64,000 nucleotides of DNA from an uncultured Clostridia bacterium (GTDB lineage Bacteria; Bacillota; Clostridia; TANB77; CAG-508). This document shows, one piece after another, positions 53,050 through 60,742 of this stretch (its first letter is position 1; each line of letters opens with the position of its first letter). A program made the position numbers and the translations under genes. Below the pieces are notes generated by a model, which did no database searches, was not told the DNA's origin, and was given only the letters and a program-made list of their open reading frames with translations. The DNA is taken from assembly GCA_934120675.1 (NCBI GenBank), contig CAKOUU010000003.1, forward strand, positions 38,448 to 102,447, in the 5' to 3' direction.

Positions 53050-53831
53050 GATATCACAAGAAAGAAAAAAATATTTAAAAAAAGTAAAAAGAAAAAAATT
53101 ATTAGTAATAGCCACTCAATTAATAATTTTAATAGGATTTTTAGTGATTTGGGAAGCCTTAGCAAACGCAAAAATAATAGACAGTTTTATAACAAGCCAA
53201 CCAAGCAGAATATGGAGTACATTTACACATTTGACATCAAACGATTTACTAAAACATGTAAAAGTAACAGTATATGAAACAATTGTAGGATTTGGACTTG
53301 GAACATTGATGGGAGTTGCAATTGCTATAATTTTATGGTGGTCTAAATTTTTGGCAAAAGTATCAGAACCATTTTTAGTAGTACTGAACAGTTTGCCCAA
53401 AGTTGCACTTGGCCCAATAATCATAATTTGGGTCCGGATCAGGCATGCCAGCAATCATAACGATGGCAATTTTAATTTCTTTAATAGTTACAGTATTAGA
53501 AATGTTAAATGGATATTTAAAAACTGACAAAGAAATAATCAAAATGGCAAAAACTTTTAGCAGTACCAAACTTCAATTACTTACAAAGATAGTTATACCA
53601 GCAAATATAGGAACATTTATAAATTCTTTAAAAGTAAATATAGGGCTTTCATTAGTTGGTGTAATATCTGGTGAGTTCTTGGTTTCAAAGGCAGGTTTAG
53701 GATATTTAATTGTGTATGGTGGTCAGGTATTTAAACTTGATTTGGTCATGACAAGTGTTATTATTCTAGGAATTGTAGCAGGTGTTATGTATGGAGGAGT
53801 TTTATTGCTTGAAAAATTTATCCGAAAATAA
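53039..53831 (+). CDS. ABC transporter permease, interrupted by a +1 frame change at CGG
   Basis: Joined product about 263 residues, normal for SsuC/TauC-like permeases. The first frame gives several membrane helices and the EAA-loop start NSLPKVALGPIIIIW, then meets CGG at 53435. Skipping the C restores VGSGMPAIITMAILISLIVTVLEML, the expected continuation, through to LEKFIRK at 53831. Without the shift the first frame stops at 53527 after nonsense sequence. The flanking ATPase and binding-protein genes are intact, which argues that the permease is needed. It overlaps the ATPase gene by 11 bases. Confidence 0.85.
53435..53438 (+). other. Candidate +1 recoding site CGG-A (ABC permease)
   Basis: In-frame codons are TGG GTC CGG ATC; omitting the C gives TGG GTC GGA TCA, restoring WVGSG in the conserved permease loop. 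Confidence 0.7.
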
Positions 53832-53840
53832 TGTTTTGGA

Positions 53841-53897
53841 GCAATTCTTGTTTTAAATAATTTATCAAAAATTACAATAAATAATAAAAAGAATTGC
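53841..53897 (+). promoter_or_regulatory. Inverted repeat between permease and binding-protein genes
   Basis: GCAATTCTT (53841-53849) pairs with AAGAATTGC (53889-53897) around about 39 AT-rich bases. It could stabilise mRNA ends for differential expression of the binding protein. Confidence 0.35.
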
Positions 53898-53918
53898 AAC
53901 ATATTTAGGAGGACTATT

Positions 53919-54932
53919 GTGAAAAGAAAAATAATAATGTTAATCGTTATATTCTTAATAATTGCAATAATTGCAGGAATAGCAATATATCAAAAAAACA
54001 ATAACAAAACAGACAGTAATTCAACAGTAATAAAAATGAATGAAGTAACACGTTCAGTATTTTACGCACCACAATATGTAGCAATAAACAACGGATATTT
54101 TAAAGATTACAACATAGAAATAGACTTAACAACAGGGCAAGGAGCAGACGCAGTAATGACATCAGTATTATCAGGTGAATCTCAAATTGGATTTGCAGGA
54201 CCAGAAGCATCAATATACGTATATAATGAGGGAAAAGAAGATTATACACAAGTATTTGCACAACTTACAAAAAGAGATGGATCATTTTTAGTGTCAAAAG
54301 AAAAAATTGATAACTTTGATTGGAATATGTTAAAAGGAAAAACGGTAATACCAGGAAGAAAAGGTGGAGTTCCATATATGACATTAGAATATGTAATCAA
54401 ACAAAAAGGACTAACACCTGGAAAAGATTTAACATTAGATGATAGTATAAAATTCGATTTGATGGCAAGTGCTTTTACATCTGGAAGTGCTGACTATGTA
54501 ACACTTTTTGAACCAACTGCATCTAACATAGAAAAATTAGGCAAAGGTCATATTGTAGCATCAGTTGGAAAAGAAGCGGGAGAAATACCATATACAGCAT
54601 ATTTTGCAAAGAAAAGTTATATTGAAAATAATCAAACTACAATTCAAAACTTTACGAATGCAATTTACAAAGGACAAAAATGGGTTAAAGAACATACTGC
54701 AAAAGAAATAGCAGAAGCAATTCAAAGTTTCTTCCCAGACACTGATATTGATCTTTTAACAACTGCAATTCAGAGTTATAAAGATATTGATGCTTGGAAT
54801 GAAACTCCAGTTCTAAAACAAGAGAGTTTTGATAAATTGCAAGAGGTTATGAGCTTGGCAGGTGAACTAAAAGTTAAAGCTCCTTATGGCAAAATTGTTA
54901 ATAATAAATATGCAGAAGAAGCAATTAAATAA
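53919..54932 (+). CDS. ABC transporter substrate-binding protein (SsuA/NMT1 type)
   Basis: A 337-residue extracytoplasmic solute receptor. It has an N-terminal hydrophobic segment (residues 4-24) without a lipobox cysteine, so it is probably membrane-anchored or released after cleavage. The fold signature includes VFYAPQYVAINNGYFKDYNIEI, GADAVMTSVLSGESQIGFAGP and GGVPYMTLEYVIKQKGL. The start is GTG 53919, with AGGAGG 7 bases upstream. It completes the importer with the preceding ATPase and permease. A terminator with a GGGACGGTTC core follows. Confidence 0.9.
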   Translation: MKRKIIMLIVIFLIIAIIAGIAIYQKNNNKTDSNSTVIKMNEVTRSVFYAPQYVAINNGYFKDYNIEIDLTTGQGADAVMTSVLSGESQIGFAGPEASIYVYNEGKEDYTQVFAQLTKRDGSFLVSKEKIDNFDWNMLKGKTVIPGRKGGVPYMTLEYVIKQKGLTPGKDLTLDDSIKFDLMASAFTSGSADYVTLFEPTASNIEKLGKGHIVASVGKEAGEIPYTAYFAKKSYIENNQTTIQNFTNAIYKGQKWVKEHTAKEIAEAIQSFFPDTDIDLLTTAIQSYKDIDAWNETPVLKQESFDKLQEVMSLAGELKVKAPYGKIVNNKYAEEAIK

Positions 54933-54933
54933 A

Positions 54934-54994
54934 AAAATGTCCTTTTTGGGACGGTTCTATTTGAGATATCGTCATTGAAAAGGACATTTTTTTT
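54934..54994 (+). terminator. Terminator with a GGGACGGTTC core (repeat-family relative, copy F)
   Basis: A 13-bp stem (AAAATGTCCTTTT with AAAAGGACATTTT) and a T-run; the loop holds GGGACGGTTC, close to the core of the palindromic repeats in this window. Confidence 0.8.
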
Positions 54995-55099
54995 GCCTAA
55001 AATATTGTAATCACCTATAAAATATGATATAGTGGACAAAGAAAAATATTGGTAACAAATTTAAAATCATACCAATATAAAAAGTAAGGAGTGATACAA

Positions 55100-55546
55100 A
55101 TGATAGCATTAGGAGCAGACCACGGAGGATACAAATTAAAAGAAGAAATAAAGAAATATTTAAAAGAAAGCGGAATAGAATACAAAGACTATGGAACAGA
55201 TTCAGAAGAAAGAACAGACTACCCAATATATGCAAAAAAAGTAGCAGAAGCAATACAAAATAAAGAATGTGATTGCGGAATATTAGTCTGCAGATCAGGG
55301 TATGGAATGACAGTAGTAGCAAACAAATTCAAAGGAATAAGAGCAGCATCAATTCATGACCAAGAATCAGCAAAATATGCAAAAGCAGATGATGACATAA
55401 ATGTAGTAACATTAGGAGGAGATTACCTAACAACAAATGAAGCAATTTGCATAATAAGAAATTGGTTAGGAACAGAATTTAAAGGCGGAAGATATGAAGA
55501 AAGACTAAGAATGGTAGAAGAAATAGAAAAAAACAATATGAAATAA
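55100..55546 (+). CDS. rpiB: Ribose-5-phosphate isomerase B (RpiB/LacAB family)
   Basis: A 148-residue sugar-phosphate isomerase linking ribulose 5-phosphate and ribose 5-phosphate. Typical features: ALGADHGGYKLKEEIKKYL at the N-terminus, DYPIYAKKVAEAI, and ILVCRSGYGMTVVANKFKGIRAA with the active-site Cys. The usual CGTGIG motif appears as CRSGYG, so a related substrate (allose or galactose phosphate) cannot be excluded. ATG 55100 has AAGGAG 8 bases upstream. It is followed closely by the WecA-rubredoxin gene on the same strand. Confidence 0.87.
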   Translation: MIALGADHGGYKLKEEIKKYLKESGIEYKDYGTDSEERTDYPIYAKKVAEAIQNKECDCGILVCRSGYGMTVVANKFKGIRAASIHDQESAKYAKADDDINVVTLGGDYLTTNEAICIIRNWLGTEFKGGRYEERLRMVEEIEKNNMK

Positions 55547-55579
55547 AATTGAAAATAGTTTAGGAAAGGACAGAAAATT

Positions 55580-56815
55580 ATGTGGGGAAACATAGCAATA
55601 GCATTTATACTGGCATTTGTAGTAACATTAGTAACTACTCCATATACAATAAAAATTGCCAATAAAGTAGGAGCGATTGATGTACCAAAAGATGAAAGAA
55701 GAGCACACAAAAGAACAATGCCAAAATTTGGTGGACCAGCAGTAATATTAGGATTTTTAGTTTCAACAATTTATTTATTAATTGTAATGAGTATAGAAAA
55801 TTCAATAAATCTATTTGGTGTACAAGAATACTGGAAAAAACTATTAGGATTTTTAGCAGGAATATTGATAATTTCAGCATTTTGTATAGTTGATGATATA
55901 AAAACCATAAAACCATTAACAAAATTAACAGGACAAATATTAGGTGCAATATGTATTGTAGCAGCTGGAATTAGAATAGATGGAATAACATTACCATTTT
56001 TAAATTTTCCAGAGATACATGAAATCACATCAGTATTACTAACATTAGCCTGGATAATAATTGTAACAAATGCAATAAACTTAATAGATGGTTTAGATGG
56101 ACTATCATCAGGAATATCAGTAATATCAGCACTTTCATTATTAGTAATATTTGTATTAAATGGATCATCATTAATATCAATAGTACTAATAACAGCACTA
56201 GCAGGAGCATTAGTAGGATTTTTACCATTTAATTTTACACCAGCTAAAACATTTATAGGAGATACAGGCTCAAACTTTTTAGGATTCTCATTAGCAGTAA
56301 TCTCAATATTAGGGTCAGCTAAAACATATACAGCAGCAGTAATCGTTTTACCACTTATTGTTTTGGGACTACCAATATTTGATACGGTTTGGGCAATAAT
56401 AAGAAGATTAATAAAAGGAAAATCAATAAAAGCAGTATTCAAAGCAGATAAAGGTCACTTACATCATAGATTAGTTGCAAAAGGATTTAGCCAAAAACAA
56501 GCAGTTTTAATTTTATATGGAATAAGTGCGATATTTGGAATGTTTGCAGTAATCTTATGTGATAGTGGAATTTGGAAAGCATTGTCATTTTTATTAATAG
56601 TAATAGTTGCAATTGCTGCAGGTTATAAAAACTTTTCTGTTGAAAGAACAGGAAAAGAACAATATGAATGTACACAATGTAAATATATTTATAATCCAAA
56701 ATTCGGAAATGAAAAAGCAGGAATTGCAAAAGGAACAAAGTTTGACGATTTGCCAGATGACTGGGTTTGCCCAGTGTGTGGTGAGGGTAAGGATATGTTC
56801 CAAATTCATGAATGA
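55580..56815 (+). CDS. WecA/TagO-like phospho-sugar transferase fused to a C-terminal rubredoxin domain
   Basis: A 411-residue membrane protein. Residues 1-355 are a polytopic polyprenyl-phosphate N-acetylhexosamine-1-phosphate transferase: DERRAHKRTMPKFGGPA, VDDIKTIKPLTKL, NAINLIDGLDGLSSG, GDTGSNFLGF and KGHLHHRL are hallmark motifs, placing it with TagO/WecA enzymes that start teichoic acid or surface polysaccharide synthesis. Residues from about 363 onwards are a complete rubredoxin: YECTQCKYIYNP ... LPDDWVCPVCGEGKD with the two iron-binding CxxC pairs. The frame is continuous with no stop between them. The fusion is unusual; it may connect transferase activity to redox state or anchor an electron carrier to the membrane. 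Confidence 0.9.
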   Translation: MWGNIAIAFILAFVVTLVTTPYTIKIANKVGAIDVPKDERRAHKRTMPKFGGPAVILGFLVSTIYLLIVMSIENSINLFGVQEYWKKLLGFLAGILIISAFCIVDDIKTIKPLTKLTGQILGAICIVAAGIRIDGITLPFLNFPEIHEITSVLLTLAWIIIVTNAINLIDGLDGLSSGISVISALSLLVIFVLNGSSLISIVLITALAGALVGFLPFNFTPAKTFIGDTGSNFLGFSLAVISILGSAKTYTAAVIVLPLIVLGLPIFDTVWAIIRRLIKGKSIKAVFKADKGHLHHRLVAKGFSQKQAVLILYGISAIFGMFAVILCDSGIWKALSFLLIVIVAIAAGYKNFSVERTGKEQYECTQCKYIYNPKFGNEKAGIAKGTKFDDLPDDWVCPVCGEGKDMFQIHE

Positions 56816-56939
56816 GTTGAAAAATAATTACAATTTTGGACTACGGCAAATTTTATTTAAAATGCGGTTACATACAAACGTATGTGCCCTTGCTTTTTAA
56901 ATAAAATTTTTCTTGCCAAAATTTAATTCTTTTCCAACC
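56816..56939. repeat. 124-bp inverted-repeat element filling the gap before hslO
   Basis: Outer arms (56816-56839 and 56916-56939) are near-complementary, and inner arms ATTTTATTTAAAA and TTTTTAAATAAAAT continue the stem to an apical ACATAC ... GTATGT hairpin. No coding capacity. Confidence 0.65.
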
Positions 56940-56967
56940 TTAAATATAAGAAAGGACAGATAATTAA

Positions 56968-57855
56968 ATGCAAGACAAAATAATGAAATTTTTAGCATAT
57001 GATGGAAAAATATCAGTAGTATGCGCAAGTACAACAGAACTTGTAGAAGAAGCAAGAAAAATACATGATTTAAGCCCAGTAGCAACAGCAGCATTTGGAA
57101 GATTACTTACAATTTCAGCAATAATGGGAAATGAAATGAAAAGTAAAGAAGACAAATTAACAGTTCAAATGAAAGGAAATGGACCACTTGGAACAATGCT
57201 TGTAACATCAGACAACTTCCCAAGAGTAAAAGGATATGTAGCAAATCCAGTTGTAGACTTACCATTAAATGATATGGAAAAATTAGATGTTGGTGGAGCA
57301 GTTGGAAATGCAGGGTTCATAAATGTTATAAAAGACATAGGGTTAAAAGAACCATATGTTGGAATATGTCCACTAATTTCAGGAGAAATAGCAGAAGACT
57401 TCGCAGAATATTTTGCAAAATCAGAACAAAAAAATACAGCAGTTGCTCTAGGTGTTTTAGTAGATAAAAATGGAGTTAAATCAGCTGGAGGATATATAAT
57501 CACACCAATGCCAGACGCAACAGATGAAGAAATATCAAAAATAGAACAATCAATATTTAAAGCAGGTGCAATTTCAAAAATGTTAGATAAAAATATGACA
57601 TTATTAGAAATAGCAAAAGCAGTAACAGGTGATGAAAATGTTCAATTAATAGAAGAAAATATAACACCTGTATATGAATGTGATTGTTCAAAAGAGCATA
57701 TGGAAGATGGACTTGCAACATTAGATAAAGATGTTTTAAAAGAAATGATTGAAGAAGATGGAAAAGCCGAATTGGTTTGCCACTTTTGCAATAAAAAATA
57801 TGAATTTTCTAAGGAAGAATTAGAAGATATATTAGAAAAAAATAAAAATAATTAA
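56968..57855 (+). CDS. hslO: Redox-regulated chaperone Hsp33
   Basis: A 295-residue chaperone that unfolds and becomes active on oxidation, binding unfolding proteins under oxidative heat stress. The N-terminal domain (MKFLAYDGKISVVCASTTELV, ATAAFGRLLTISAIMG) and the C-terminal zinc/redox switch (Cys238-x-Cys240 in YECDCSKE, and Cys271-x-x-Cys274 in CHFCNKKY) are intact. AAAGGA precedes the ATG. Its position after a protein with a rubredoxin domain is notable, as both respond to redox state, but a shared transcript is not shown. Confidence 0.95.
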   Translation: MQDKIMKFLAYDGKISVVCASTTELVEEARKIHDLSPVATAAFGRLLTISAIMGNEMKSKEDKLTVQMKGNGPLGTMLVTSDNFPRVKGYVANPVVDLPLNDMEKLDVGGAVGNAGFINVIKDIGLKEPYVGICPLISGEIAEDFAEYFAKSEQKNTAVALGVLVDKNGVKSAGGYIITPMPDATDEEISKIEQSIFKAGAISKMLDKNMTLLEIAKAVTGDENVQLIEENITPVYECDCSKEHMEDGLATLDKDVLKEMIEEDGKAELVCHFCNKKYEFSKEELEDILEKNKNN

Positions 57856-57864
57856 AGTGTTCGC

Positions 57865-57893
57865 TTGTTTTTTACACATAAATGTTGTATAGT
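57865..57893 (+). promoter_or_regulatory. Promoter of the type I toxin mRNA
   Basis: TTGTTT (57865-57870), 17 bp, TATAGT (57888-57893); the predicted transcript starts near 57900, at ATAGGAAATG. Confidence 0.65.
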
Positions 57894-57923
57894 AGTGAAC
57901 ATAGGAAATGAGAATAAACGGAT

Positions 57924-57950
57924 GTGGTTTGCCTCCAATAGAGGAGGTGA
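57924..57950 (+). promoter_or_regulatory. Shine-Dalgarno sequestering hairpin of the toxin mRNA
   Basis: GCCTCC (57931-57936) can pair with the Shine-Dalgarno GGAGG (57943-57947). Upstream GTGGTTTGCC (57924-57933) also has a complement at 58130-58139. Confidence 0.6.
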
Positions 57951-57955
57951 GGCGT

Positions 57956-58075
57956 ATGATAGAAACAACTTTATTAAACATTATATACATACTATTTTAT
58001 TCTTTAATTGGAATAACTATCATTGCGTTTGCCTTAATTATAGCAATAGTTATAATTTTGCGTAAACAAAAATAA
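57956..58075 (+). CDS. Predicted type I toxin, small hydrophobic peptide, 39 residues
   Basis: MIETTLLNIIYILFYSLIG starts a peptide that is one long hydrophobic helix (about residues 5-35) with a basic tail (LRKQK). Size, hydrophobicity and tail match the Fst/TxpA/BsrG type of membrane-acting toxins, although I cannot assign it to a named subfamily. GGAGGTGAGG stands 7 bases before ATG 57956 and is covered by a hairpin. A bidirectional terminator follows, and a strong promoter on the other strand makes an RNA that overlaps the 3' end. Together these form a complete type I toxin-antitoxin layout between hslO and ppaC. Confidence 0.7.
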   Translation: MIETTLLNIIYILFYSLIGITIIAFALIIAIVIILRKQK

Positions 58076-58080
58076 CCAAT

Positions 58081-58120
58081 AAAAACACATCTGTAACTTG
58101 GCGGTTCGATGTGTTTTTTA
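58081..58120. terminator. Bidirectional terminator shared by toxin mRNA and antisense RNA
   Basis: ACACATC (58085-58091) pairs with GATGTGT (58108-58114), with A-run and T-run extending the stem on both sides. Confidence 0.75.
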
Positions 58121-58161
58121 TATTAAACCGGCAAACCACTTTTGTGGCCTCTCCATTTCCT
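58081..58161 (-). ncRNA. Predicted antisense antitoxin RNA
   Basis: The minus-strand promoter TTGACT-16 bp-TATAAT predicts a start near 58161 and an RNA of about 80 bases ending at the shared terminator. Its 5' sequence (ATAGGAAATGGAGAGG, then GTGGTTTGCC) repeats that of the toxin mRNA because the two ends of the locus are inverted repeats. There is no open reading frame. Confidence 0.6.
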
Positions 58162-58167
58162 ATAAAT

Positions 58168-58195
58168 ATTATATCATATTATTAAAAAAAGTCAA
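58168..58195 (-). promoter_or_regulatory. Promoter of the antisense RNA
   Basis: Minus strand: TTGACT (58190-58195), 16 bp, TATAAT (58168-58173). Confidence 0.7.
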
Positions 58196-58216
58196 TAAAA
58201 AAGGAGAAGATAAAAA

Positions 58217-59143
58217 ATGGAAAATAAAGTATTAATATTTGGACACAAAAATCCAGACACAGACACAATTTGTTCTGCAATGGTAAAAGAAATTTTATAC
58301 AAAAAAAATGGATGCGAAAAATCAAAAGCAGTAAGATTAGGAAATGTAAATAAAGAAACACAATATGTTTTAAATTATTTAGGATTAGAAGCACCAGAAT
58401 TAATAGAAAAAGTAGAAGAAGGACAAGAAGTAATATTAGTAGACCACAATGAATTTAATCAAAGTGTAGAAGGAATAGAAAAAGCAAAAATTTTAGAAGT
58501 AGTAGACCATCACAGAATTGCAAACTTTGAAACATCAGAGCCACTATATTACACAGCAAGACCATTTGGATGTACATCAACAATTTTATATAAAGAGTTT
58601 AAAAATAGAAATATAGAAATCGAAAAAACAGAAGCTATATTAATGGCAAGTGCCATAATTTCTGATACATTATTATTAAAATCACCAACAACAACAGACC
58701 ATGATAGAAAAGCATTAGAAGAATTAGGAAAAATAGCAGGAATAAACATAGAAGAATATGGACTAGAAATGTTAAAAGCAGGAACAGATTTAGACGATTT
58801 TTCAGCAGAAGAATTAATAAACTTAGATGCTAAAAGCTTAGACAAAGATGGAACAAAATTTGTTATAGCACAAGTAAATACTGTAAGTATTGAAGATGTC
58901 TTAAAAAGACAAAATGAATTAGAAGAAGCAATGAATAATGCAATTTCAGAAAAAGGTTTATCATTATTTGTATTAGCAATAACAGATATTTTAAACAGCA
59001 ATTCAGAAATTATTGCATTAGGAACAAAAACAGATGCAGTTGAAAAAGCATTTGATAAAAAATTAGAGAACAACAGAGCTTTCTTAGAAGGTGTTGTTTC
59101 AAGAAAGAAACAATTGCTACCATTTATTGATAAAAATATATAG
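58217..59143 (+). CDS. ppaC: Manganese-dependent inorganic pyrophosphatase (DHH family)
   Basis: A 308-residue family II pyrophosphatase that hydrolyses pyrophosphate and drives biosynthesis forward. DHH-family metal motifs are GHKNPDTDTICSAM (residues 8-21), LVDHNE, VVDHHRI and SDTLLLKSPTTTDHD; the C-terminal DHHA2 domain carries SRKKQLLPF. There is no CBS-DRTGG insert, so it is the short, unregulated form. AAAAGGAG precedes the ATG. A terminator follows. Confidence 0.95.
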   Translation: MENKVLIFGHKNPDTDTICSAMVKEILYKKNGCEKSKAVRLGNVNKETQYVLNYLGLEAPELIEKVEEGQEVILVDHNEFNQSVEGIEKAKILEVVDHHRIANFETSEPLYYTARPFGCTSTILYKEFKNRNIEIEKTEAILMASAIISDTLLLKSPTTTDHDRKALEELGKIAGINIEEYGLEMLKAGTDLDDFSAEELINLDAKSLDKDGTKFVIAQVNTVSIEDVLKRQNELEEAMNNAISEKGLSLFVLAITDILNSNSEIIALGTKTDAVEKAFDKKLENNRAFLEGVVSRKKQLLPFIDKNI

Positions 59144-59170
59144 TAATGAATAGAATATATTAACAAAAGA

Positions 59171-59214
59171 AAAAATGAGGTATGGTTAATTTATAGCCGA
59201 AACACCTCATTTTT
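59171..59214 (+). terminator. Terminator of ppaC
   Basis: AAAAATGAGGT (59171-59181) pairs with ACCTCATTTTT (59204-59214). Confidence 0.8.
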
Positions 59215-59254
59215 AAGCATTTTTTACAGCTATTTTCTGCAGTTCCGTAAGGGG

Positions 59255-59283
59255 TTGACAAATTTGTAAAAAAATTGTATACT
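59255..59283 (+). promoter_or_regulatory. Promoter of the NlpC/P60 gene
   Basis: TTGACA (59255-59260), 17 bp, TATACT (59278-59283). Confidence 0.8.
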
Positions 59284-59332
59284 AAAGAACGTATTTTGGC
59301 AGAAGTAATATAATAATATAAGGAGTAAAAAA

Positions 59333-60721
59333 ATGAAAATAAAATTAAATATAAAAAGCATAATATTTATGGCAATAATAGCAATGGCAAGTCTGCTTTT
59401 TATAAACATAAGCTTTGCAGCAAATACAGGAAAGGTTATAGTAGAAACAGCAAAACTTAGGGAACAAGCAAATACAGACTCTAAAGTATTAGAATTAGCA
59501 TCACAAGGTGACGAAGTAGAAATCTTAAGTGAAGAAAACGAATGGTACAAAATAAAATATAAAAACATAACAGGATATTTAAGAAAAGACTTAGTTCAAG
59601 TTGATAATAAAGAAGCTGCAAACACAACAAATAATAAAAATGAAACAACAAATGAAACAAGTGAAAATACAAATGAAAATACAATAACAAATACTACAGA
59701 AAATAATGTAACATCTGAAAATACAGCAACAGAAAAAAATGATGAACAAAATGAAACAGAAATAGTCAAAAATGAAAAATACAAAATAGTAGAAAATGTT
59801 AAAATAAAGGTAATACCATTAATAAGCTCAATAGAGTTAGAAGAAGTACAAAAAGATGCAGAAGTAGAAGTAGTAGAAATTTTAGATGACTGGGTAAAAG
59901 TAAAAACATCAAGTGAAAAAGAAGGATGGATAAGAAAAGAAAAATTAACAACTATCCAAACAGAAACTGCCAATACAGAAAATACAACAAATGAAACAAC
60001 AGAGCAACCAACAACAGAACAAACTACTCAACAACCAGAAACAATACAACAAACAAATACTACAAAAACAATGTATGTAAATACACAAACAGCAAATTTA
60101 AGACAAAAAGCTGATAAAACATCACAAGTAATTAAACAATTATCACAAAGCACAAAAGTTACAGTAATGTCAACTGATAATGGATGGGCATATGTAGATG
60201 TAAATGGAACAAAGGGTTATATAGCAGAAAGCTTATTAACAACAACACAAAAAGAAACATCAAGAAGTGGACTAACAACAAGGGAACAAGCTGCAACAAA
60301 TAATAGTGCGGCAAAATCAACAACACAAAAAAATACAGCAGTAACAGAATCTACAACAACATCAGCATCAGGAAGTGCAGTTGTATCATATGCACAACAA
60401 TTTTTAGGATGCAAATATGTATATGGTGGAACAAGCACAAACGGATTTGACTGTTCAGGATTTACTCAATATGTATATAAACATTTTGGAATAAATTTAA
60501 ACAGAACAGCAGCTGCCCAATACAGTAATGGTAAATCTGTTACACAGTTACAAGCAGGTGACCTAGTAATGTTTGGAAAATCAGGAATAAATCATGTAGG
60601 AATATATATCGGGGGAAATACATTCATACACGCTGCAAATCCAGGTAGAGGTGTAACTACAGATTCACTTTCTACAGGATATTACAAAACAAATTACGTC
60701 GGAGCAAAAAGAATTTTTTAA
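59333..60721 (+). CDS. Secreted SH3 / NlpC-P60 cell-wall endopeptidase
   Basis: A 462-residue secreted murein hydrolase. A signal peptide (cleavage near SFA-AN, residue 25) is followed by three bacterial SH3 domains (about 30-85, 145-210 and 245-300), separated by Asn-, Thr- and Glu-rich linkers, and a C-terminal NlpC/P60 domain (about 350-462). The catalytic residues are Cys374 (GFDCSGF), His421 (NHVGIYIG) and His433 (FIHAANPG). It likely cleaves gamma-D-Glu-diaminopimelate bonds in peptidoglycan during growth or daughter-cell separation. It has its own strong promoter and is followed by comEC. Confidence 0.93.
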   Translation: MKIKLNIKSIIFMAIIAMASLLFINISFAANTGKVIVETAKLREQANTDSKVLELASQGDEVEILSEENEWYKIKYKNITGYLRKDLVQVDNKEAANTTNNKNETTNETSENTNENTITNTTENNVTSENTATEKNDEQNETEIVKNEKYKIVENVKIKVIPLISSIELEEVQKDAEVEVVEILDDWVKVKTSSEKEGWIRKEKLTTIQTETANTENTTNETTEQPTTEQTTQQPETIQQTNTTKTMYVNTQTANLRQKADKTSQVIKQLSQSTKVTVMSTDNGWAYVDVNGTKGYIAESLLTTTQKETSRSGLTTREQAATNNSAAKSTTQKNTAVTESTTTSASGSAVVSYAQQFLGCKYVYGGTSTNGFDCSGFTQYVYKHFGINLNRTAAAQYSNGKSVTQLQAGDLVMFGKSGINHVGIYIGGNTFIHAANPGRGVTTDSLSTGYYKTNYVGAKRIF

Positions 60722-60742
60722 AAGCAATTTTAGGAGGTAATA

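Noticed and set aside
57865..58065. A 66-residue reading frame across the toxin locus
   Set aside because: It overlaps the toxin promoter and gene in another frame and has no ribosome binding site; the 39-residue frame has an excellent one.
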